From: an uncultured Planctomycetota bacterium
GTDB taxonomy: Bacteria > Planctomycetota > Planctomycetia > Pirellulales > Thermoguttaceae
DNA: 59,923 bases
NCBI GenBank assembly: GCA_900318195.1
Contig: ONJR01000132.1
Span: forward strand, 1-59,923
Direction: 5' to 3'
Shown here: positions 54,331-59,923 of the stretch, piece after piece
Numbering within the stretch: the stretch's first letter is position 1
Layout: every line of letters starts with the position of its first letter
Notes under the pieces: generated by a model
Seen by the model: only the letters and a program-made list of their open reading frames with translations
What the model was told of the DNA's origin: nothing
The model's database searches: none
Made by a program: the position numbers and the translations under genes

Positions 54331-55815
54331 TTAGCGACCGTAAAACGCTTCGTTCCAGCGTAATTCACGCTTAAGATCGTAAATTTTCGTTTGCGAATCA
54401 ATAAAGATTGCCTCAATCCCAGCGATTTCAGCGAAATCTTCCAAGTGCTCGCGCGTGAGCGCGGACGAAAACGACGTATGATGCGTGCCGCCGCACCAAA
54501 TCCATGCGGCCGCCGCCGTCTTCAGATCGGGTCGCGGCGTCCAGAAGGCGCGCGCAACCGGAAGTTTCGGCAACGCGTCTTCAGGCGCGACACATTCGAC
54601 TTCGTTCACAATCAGTCTGTAGCGCGCGCCAAGATCAACGATCGTCGCGGCAACGCCAGAACCTTCCGACGCCGTAAAGACCAAACGCGCGGGATCAGAT
54701 TTGCCGCCAATACCGAGCGGGTGAACTTCCACACGCGGTTTATCTTTAGCGATTGAGGGACACACTTCCAGCATATGCGCTTGCAGAATAGCGCCCTTAC
54801 CCTTAAAGTGGTATACGTAATCCTCCATAAATGAGGTTCCGCCCGGCAGTCCTCGCGCGGCGACCTTCATAGCGCGAACAAGCGCCGCCGTCTTCCAGTC
54901 CCCTTCGGCGCCAAAGCCGTATCCGTCTTTCATAAGACGCTGCGCTGCCAGTCCTGGCAATTGATTCAAGCCGTAGAGATCGTCGAAGTTCGTCGTAAAC
55001 GCTTGCGCGTTCCAACGTTCAAGAACTTCGCGCAAAGCAATTTCAATGCGCGCGGCTTCGCGCACCTGCGTCATACCGTCGCCCGACTTGCAATCATCTG
55101 CAAATTCATATTCGCGCTCATATTCAGAAACGAGCGCGGCGACGGCGCCGTCTGACACTTTCGCGACCTCTGCGGCAAGTTCGCCGACAGGACAGTACAA
55201 GACGCGAAATCCAAACGTCTCCTCCGCCGCGACTTTATCGCCGTCGGTTACCGCTACGTTATTCATGTTGTCGCCGAACCGCAAGACGCGCGTTTGATTC
55301 AGTTCGCGCCATGCCACGCATACGCGCGACCACGCCGCTATATGATCGTGAACCTCTGAGTCGTTCCAATGACCAACGACGACTTTCCGCGATTTGTTCA
55401 AACGCGTCATAATGTGCCCGAACTCACGATCGCCGTGCGCGCTCTGATTCAGGTTCATATAATCCATATCGATCTCAGACCACGGAATCTCAGCGTTAAA
55501 TTGCGTGTGCAGGTGTAAAATCGGCTTCTGTAGCGTCTTCAGACCGCGAATCCACATTTTCGCAGGTGAAAACGTGTGCATCCACAAGATCACGCCGACG
55601 CAAGCGCTCGCGTCGTTCGCCGAAAGGAACGCCGACTCGATCTCGTCCGTAGATTTTAACGTGCCGCCGTAGACTATCTTGACAGGAAATCGACCGGACG
55701 CGTTCAACGCGTCGACCACGACTTGAGAATGCGCGTCGACCTGACGCAACGCCTCGTCTCCATACAGCGTTTGCGCGCCCGTAAGGAACCGAATTTCATA
55801 TTCTTTCTGTTGCAT
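54331..55815 (-). CDS. araA: L-arabinose isomerase
   Basis: Converts L-arabinose to L-ribulose. The 494-residue protein shows family signatures: TGAQTLYGDEAL at the start, ILWMHTFSPAKMWIRGLK, HLHTQFNAEIPW with a conserved His, DMDYMNLNQSAHGDREFG, FGAEGDWKTAALVRAMK and the C-terminal WCGGTHHTSFSSAL with metal-binding histidines. The ribosome site is weak. It lies 54 nt after araD and 40 nt before the regulator. Confidence 0.97.
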   Translation of the reverse strand: MQQKEYEIRFLTGAQTLYGDEALRQVDAHSQVVVDALNASGRFPVKIVYGGTLKSTDEIESAFLSANDASACVGVILWMHTFSPAKMWIRGLKTLQKPILHLHTQFNAEIPWSEIDMDYMNLNQSAHGDREFGHIMTRLNKSRKVVVGHWNDSEVHDHIAAWSRVCVAWRELNQTRVLRFGDNMNNVAVTDGDKVAAEETFGFRVLYCPVGELAAEVAKVSDGAVAALVSEYEREYEFADDCKSGDGMTQVREAARIEIALREVLERWNAQAFTTNFDDLYGLNQLPGLAAQRLMKDGYGFGAEGDWKTAALVRAMKVAARGLPGGTSFMEDYVYHFKGKGAILQAHMLEVCPSIAKDKPRVEVHPLGIGGKSDPARLVFTASEGSGVAATIVDLGARYRLIVNEVECVAPEDALPKLPVARAFWTPRPDLKTAAAAWIWCGGTHHTSFSSALTREHLEDFAEIAGIEAIFIDSQTKIYDLKRELRWNEAFYGR

Positions 55816-55869
55816 TGTTTTATCGTTCTTAATGACTTATTGCGTAAAATTTCCTATAACGATTCGCGA

Positions 55870-56574
55870 CTAATTACTCTTCTGACCGTAATATGCGTTC
55901 GGTCCATGTTTGCGAGAATAATGCTTCTCAACGAGATTCTCGTCCACCGGCAACGACGGATTCAAAAGCGCGGTCATAAAAGCGGTCTTCGCCGACTCTT
56001 CTAGTACCGATGCGTTGTACGCCGCGTCTGACGCAGACTTACCCCAGACAAACGGACCGTGATTGCGCGCGAGCGCGGCGGGCGTCGCCATCGGATCAAG
56101 CGCGCGTTCACGAAAGGTCTCGACAATAACGTCGCCCGTCGCGCCTTCGTAATCGCGCGCTATTTCCTCGCGCGTCAGAGCGCGGCAGCATGGAATCGAG
56201 TGATAGAAATAGTCCGCGCACGTCGTTCCCACGATCGGAATATCGCGTTGCGCCTGCGCCCATGCGACAGCGTGCGAGGAATGCGTGTGCACCACGCCGC
56301 CGACGCCGACAAAGGCGCGATAGATCGCCAGATGCGTAGGAGCGTCCGTCGACGGGCGCAACTCGCCTTCAATCGTCCTGCCAGACTCGAGTTCCAGCAC
56401 GACCATATCTTCCGCGCGCATTGTTTCATATGGAACGCCGGACGGTTTAATCACAACGACCCCGCGTTCGCGATCAATTCCACTTGCGTTACCCCAGGTG
56501 TGAAGTACTAATCCCATCTTCACTAGGGCAAGATTTGCGACGAAAACTTCCTCTTTGAGATCGGATAAATTCAT
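55870..56574 (-). CDS. araD: L-ribulose-5-phosphate 4-epimerase
   Basis: Last step of L-arabinose conversion: epimerises L-ribulose 5-phosphate to D-xylulose 5-phosphate. The 234-residue class II aldolase fold shows GNASG near the start (WGNASGIDRERG), the zinc ligands in VVHTHSSHAVAWAQ, the TTCADYF segment and the third histidine in ARNHGPFVWG. The ribosome site AAGGA is 13 nt before the ATG. Confidence 0.97.
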   Translation of the reverse strand: MNLSDLKEEVFVANLALVKMGLVLHTWGNASGIDRERGVVVIKPSGVPYETMRAEDMVVLELESGRTIEGELRPSTDAPTHLAIYRAFVGVGGVVHTHSSHAVAWAQAQRDIPIVGTTCADYFYHSIPCCRALTREEIARDYEGATGDVIVETFRERALDPMATPAALARNHGPFVWGKSASDAAYNASVLEESAKTAFMTALLNPSLPVDENLVEKHYSRKHGPNAYYGQKSN

Positions 56575-56661
56575 AATTTAAGTTGAATCCTTACTAGTAG
56601 ATACCGTTCGTCGCGCGCAACGCCGTAAAGGAATCGCGCACGACGTCAGGAGCAGCGATTA

Positions 56662-58884
56662 CTAGCCGATAAAGTACGAATAGATCACAATAATAATAGC
56701 GACGAGCCCCAAGGACGCCACAACGTCGACCCAATTCCAGCTCTCGCGCGTCGCTTGCTTTTGCTCAGCAGTCGCGGTTCCGTAGGTCAAACCTTCCAAC
56801 TGCTCCGGCGTCGGCTTCTTCGTCATGAGACTGACAGCAAACATGAGCGCGACGCACACGACCGTTAGGTAGATGCACATAAACGTATAGCTCGTTGTCG
56901 CAAACCATTTCAAGAACGAACCTTCTGCAAACGGCATGAATCCGTCTAGAATCTCGCACGCTAAGCGCGCCATACCAAGTATGAAACCGACGATCAGAGT
57001 GGTAAGGCACCCCGGTCCGTTCACGCGGCGCGAAAAAACGCCGACGAAGAAGACGGCAAAGATTGGCGGCGCCATATACGACTGAACGCTTTGTAAGTAG
57101 TTATAGAGCGAGCCTTGCATCTTGGAAATTGTCGGGATCCAGACAAGTCCGAGAACAACCATAACGCCCGTCGCGACGCGACCAATCCAGACCATCTTCT
57201 TTTCAGAAGCATTCGGAGCCAACTTCTTATAGATATCCATGGTAAAGAGTGTCGAGCAGGAGTTAAATACAGATGCAAGCGAACTCATGAGCGCCGCGAG
57301 TAACGCGCCGATTACGATTCCGCGTAGACCAACCGGCAAGACTTCTTTCACCATAATCGGAAACGCCTGATTACCGTCAAATAGAACCTCGCGACTTAAC
57401 AAACCCTTAACGGCGAGTCCATACGCAATCATACCGGGAACAATAAATATAAAGACCGGCGTAAGTTTAAGATAGGCGCCGAAAATTGTGCCACGACGCG
57501 CTTCCTTCTGGCTTTTAGCCGCCAGCGTGCGCTGTACGATGTACTGATCTGTACACCAGTACCAGAGTCCGACAATCGGGGCGCCGAAAAGTAATCCAAA
57601 CCACGGATACTTCGGGTGCGAGTTCGGCTTCCACAGATTGAAGTGGTCCGCCTGCTCGCGCATTTCACTTGGAATAACTTCGTCAACCGGCTTGAAATCG
57701 CGACCGGCAAAATACTGGTCGTACACCTCCGGACCCACTTGTTTTTTAATTTCGTCGACGTCCTCCTGAGTAAGTTCGTCGATTTCAAGCAAGTTATCGT
57801 TACGCGTAGTCGCGCGCGCCTGTTGCTCTTTTGTCAACTCGTCCTTAGGATCGTTCGGCTGATAAATAGGACTCATGAGGACGACGTCAGTTGTAGCGCT
57901 AACGCTCGCTGTATCTTGACCGTCAGGTTCCTCGCCTCCTTCTGTCGGCTCCACGTCGGTTGTCGTTACCGCTACCTCCTCATTATTAGCTTCTTCGATA
58001 GGTTCGCTCTGAGTCGGCGCTTCCTCAACGTTGGAATCTGCGTCCGTTGGCGTCTCGACAGCGTCCTGCGCAAGCTCGGCAGGGGCGGCGGCGACCTCGC
58101 GTCTCAAGAAGTTAGGCGCGCCTTTATTCTCCTCGTCTGCTGGTATAATAACTTTAAAGCCCGCCTGGTGATCGACGCCCTGAGCAACTTTCTTAAGTTC
58201 CGACCAACCGCCTATCTGATGCAAACCGATAAACAGAACGCTCGCAGCTCCGATCAGCAGTACGATTGTCTGCAATAGCTCTGTGTACAACACAGCGCGC
58301 AACCCGCCCAAAATCGTATAAAGACCGGTAATCAACACCATGCCGACCGCGCCAACCCAGAAGTTGCTAATACCCGGGATAACGTCGATTGGAAAGAGAG
58401 CCTTAAAGACGATTCCGCCTGCAAAAAGCGTGACCGATATCTTCGTAAAGATATAAGCGACTAGACTAATCAGCGAAAGAATCCAGCGCGCTGAAGGGGA
58501 ATATCGCTTCTCGAGAAATTCTGGAGTCGTAAAGATACCGCTTCTTTCGTAAAAGGGTATCATGACCCAACCGAGCACAAGCAAGCACCACGCGTGCAAT
58601 TCGTAGTGCGCCATTGCCATACCGTCGTTCGCGCCAGTTCCAGCAAGTCCGACGAGATGCTCCGAGCCGATATTCGACGCGAATAGCGACGCGCCGATTA
58701 CTACCCAACCCGCTTTCTTACCGGCGAGAAAGTAGTCTTTAGAAGAATCGTTCTTCTGCGTTACGACCCACCATGCGAGACCTAGCAGAACAGCGAAATA
58801 AATACCAAGCGTCGCCCAGTCCCAGGTTCCAAGCGCGGCGCCAGCGTTCTGTGCGAAAAGTATTGCCTGTGTTAAAGACGTCAT
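56662..58884 (-). CDS. Sodium/solute symporter (SGLT-like) with an acidic insertion
   Basis: A 740-residue sodium:solute symporter. The first 240 residues carry the first six to seven helices (DYFLAGKKAGWVVIGASLFASNIGSEH is the SSS signature), and the rest of the transporter resumes at HFNLWKPNSHPKYPWFG. Between them, about residues 250-405, is an extra Glu/Asp/Ala/Thr-rich segment that the SglT family lacks; it also contains a helical EIDELTQEDVDEIKKQ stretch. AAGG lies 6 nt before the ATG. Its place between araB and araD makes L-arabinose its likely substrate. Confidence 0.9.
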   Translation of the reverse strand: MTSLTQAILFAQNAGAALGTWDWATLGIYFAVLLGLAWWVVTQKNDSSKDYFLAGKKAGWVVIGASLFASNIGSEHLVGLAGTGANDGMAMAHYELHAWCLLVLGWVMIPFYERSGIFTTPEFLEKRYSPSARWILSLISLVAYIFTKISVTLFAGGIVFKALFPIDVIPGISNFWVGAVGMVLITGLYTILGGLRAVLYTELLQTIVLLIGAASVLFIGLHQIGGWSELKKVAQGVDHQAGFKVIIPADEENKGAPNFLRREVAAAPAELAQDAVETPTDADSNVEEAPTQSEPIEEANNEEVAVTTTDVEPTEGGEEPDGQDTASVSATTDVVLMSPIYQPNDPKDELTKEQQARATTRNDNLLEIDELTQEDVDEIKKQVGPEVYDQYFAGRDFKPVDEVIPSEMREQADHFNLWKPNSHPKYPWFGLLFGAPIVGLWYWCTDQYIVQRTLAAKSQKEARRGTIFGAYLKLTPVFIFIVPGMIAYGLAVKGLLSREVLFDGNQAFPIMVKEVLPVGLRGIVIGALLAALMSSLASVFNSCSTLFTMDIYKKLAPNASEKKMVWIGRVATGVMVVLGLVWIPTISKMQGSLYNYLQSVQSYMAPPIFAVFFVGVFSRRVNGPGCLTTLIVGFILGMARLACEILDGFMPFAEGSFLKWFATTSYTFMCIYLTVVCVALMFAVSLMTKKPTPEQLEGLTYGTATAEQKQATRESWNWVDVVASLGLVAIIIVIYSYFIG

Positions 58885-58977
58885 ATAAGACCTTCATTGA
58901 ATATAATTACACGTCGTCAATAAACTAGCGCGCGCGATCACAAGGAGGCTTGCGACCGCGTCGCGCAACTTCTTATT

Positions 58978-59923
58978 CTAACGCGATCGTTTCGATTCGC
59001 GCACGGAATCGCGGATCGCGATAAGTTCTTTCATTACGGAATAAAGCTCGACGTTAGAATTCTTAACGCCGAAAGCGTCGTGCAACTTCATATAGTTGCG
59101 ATAAAGTTTTTCATAAATACCGGAAGACTCCGCGTTGGGGCGATAGACCTGCGACTTAAACCCAACCGTGTTACGTTGCGCGTCATAGATATTCGCAAAC
59201 GCGCCCCCGGCTACGGCGCCGAAGAGCGAAGCGCCTAGCGCGCAAGTTTGTGAACTGCGCGCTATTTTAAGAGGACGATTCAAGACGTCGGCGTAAATCT
59301 GCATCGTCGCAGGGCTCTTCTCGGCGATACCGCCGCAAACAACGATTTCATTAATCGCGACGTTACGGCTTGCAAGACGATCAACTATTGCGCGCGCGCC
59401 ATACGCCGTGCCTTCGATGAGCGCCCGATACGTCTCAGCCGCCGTCGTACTCAGCGTTGTGCCGACCATCGCGCCAGTAAGCGCCGTGTCGACCAAAACG
59501 CAACGGTTGCCGTTGTTCCAATCGAGAGCAAGGAGTCCGCTTTCACCGGGCGAGAGCGTAAGAACGTCCTTTTCAAGATCAAAGAGCGTGCGTCCGCCCT
59601 CCGTATACTTTGCCGGCGCAAGGGAACGTTCAAACCAACGGAAAATATCCCCTACCGCAGACTGACCGGCTTCGATACCCCAAGCGTCCGGCAACACTGA
59701 ACCAGGAACTACGCCGCAAACGCCGGGAATTACGTCAAGCGACGACTCCAATGGCAACGTCGTTATATCGCAAGTACTCGTACCCATGATCTTAACGAGT
59801 ACGCCTGCGCCGACCCCTGCGCCAACCGCGCCCATGTGGCAGTCGAACGCGCCGACTGCTACTGGTATGCCTGCTACCAGACCTGTCTTCGCGGCAACCT
59901 CCGACGTAAGATAGCCCGCTACC
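58978..59923 (-). CDS. araB: Ribulokinase, cut by the window edge
   Basis: Phosphorylates L-ribulose. The C-terminal 314 residues are seen; the reading frame runs without stop to the right edge, so the N-terminus is beyond it. Typical FGGY-kinase segments are GIPVAVGAFDCHMGAVGAG, VKIMGTSTCDI, LDWNNGNRC, the IEGTAYGARAIV helix and VCGGIAEKSPATMQIYADVL with the nucleotide-binding GG. It is the first visible gene of the araB-symporter-araD-araA-regulator operon. Confidence 0.95.
   Translation of the reverse strand, partial: VAGYLTSEVAAKTGLVAGIPVAVGAFDCHMGAVGAGVGAGVLVKIMGTSTCDITTLPLESSLDVIPGVCGVVPGSVLPDAWGIEAGQSAVGDIFRWFERSLAPAKYTEGGRTLFDLEKDVLTLSPGESGLLALDWNNGNRCVLVDTALTGAMVGTTLSTTAAETYRALIEGTAYGARAIVDRLASRNVAINEIVVCGGIAEKSPATMQIYADVLNRPLKIARSSQTCALGASLFGAVAGGAFANIYDAQRNTVGFKSQVYRPNAESSGIYEKLYRNYMKLHDAFGVKNSNVELYSVMKELIAIRDSVRESKRSR

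Noticed and set aside
57616..58278. 220-codon frame opposite the symporter gene
   Set aside because: Antisense to the acidic insertion of the transporter. The sequence is arginine- and phenylalanine-rich without a family pattern.
1..59923. CRISPR arrays, insertion sequences and phage genes
   Set aside because: No regularly spaced repeat arrays, transposase or integrase genes were found.

Overview
The window looks like chromosome of a planctomycete (Pirellulales-like, probably a polysaccharide-using, host- or gut-associated lineage). The grounds are a DUF1559 prepilin-type protein with a C-terminal H-X9-DG motif followed by a small transthyretin-like lipoprotein, many large secreted proteins of planctomycete type, LpxD/LpxI lipid A genes, twin-arginine (Tat) signals on carbohydrate enzymes, and a base composition full of GCGC/CGCG/GTCG words. 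No insertion sequence, phage gene or CRISPR array was seen. Several promoters share a TTGAC-like -35 box and a TACAAT or TATAAT -10 box, 16-17 nt apart.

Layout. 1-8.5 kb: tRNA-Met, a SpoA (FliN-type) domain protein, a secreted protein of unknown function, a LolA-like lipoprotein, a small cysteine-motif protein and a large secreted glycosidase-like protein. 8.7-16.8 kb: purE, a coiled-coil protein, dsbD, a leucine-rich-repeat lipoprotein, a DUF167 protein, and an exported D-lyxose-isomerase-like cupin followed by a small VOC-like protein. 16.8-25.3 kb is housekeeping: panC, ruvB, ruvA, dapA, tRNA-Leu, a TPR protein, rpsT behind a long structured leader, lpxD and lpxI. 25.3-26.2 kb: a secreted alpha/beta hydrolase.

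26.3-32 kb is the most unusual part. Three genes lie on the minus strand: a secreted protein made of fifteen 46-residue TPR units; a secreted protein with five units of the same TPR type, an acidic linker, a HINT-like segment and a complete colicin-E-type HNH DNase domain; and a NADAR-domain protein. It reads as an undescribed polymorphic-toxin-like locus in which the usual Im-type immunity gene is absent.

32.5-44.2 kb: the DUF1559 protein and its lipoprotein partner, then a glycan-degradation block (five-bladed-propeller glycosidase-like, two BNR sialidase-like proteins, a six-hairpin glycosidase-like protein and a companion) interrupted by a secreted caspase-SUMF1 fusion. 44.5-53 kb: two tandem Bax-inhibitor-1 family membrane proteins, a polytopic membrane protein, prfB (without the programmed frameshift), two small proteins of unknown function and a secreted esterase-like protein with an abnormal nucleophile elbow. 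53-59.9 kb: an L-arabinose operon read leftwards, araB (cut by the window edge), a sodium/solute symporter with a large acidic insertion, araD, araA and a XylR-type AraC regulator.

All calls come from reading the sequence and from knowledge of the families; no database search was run.
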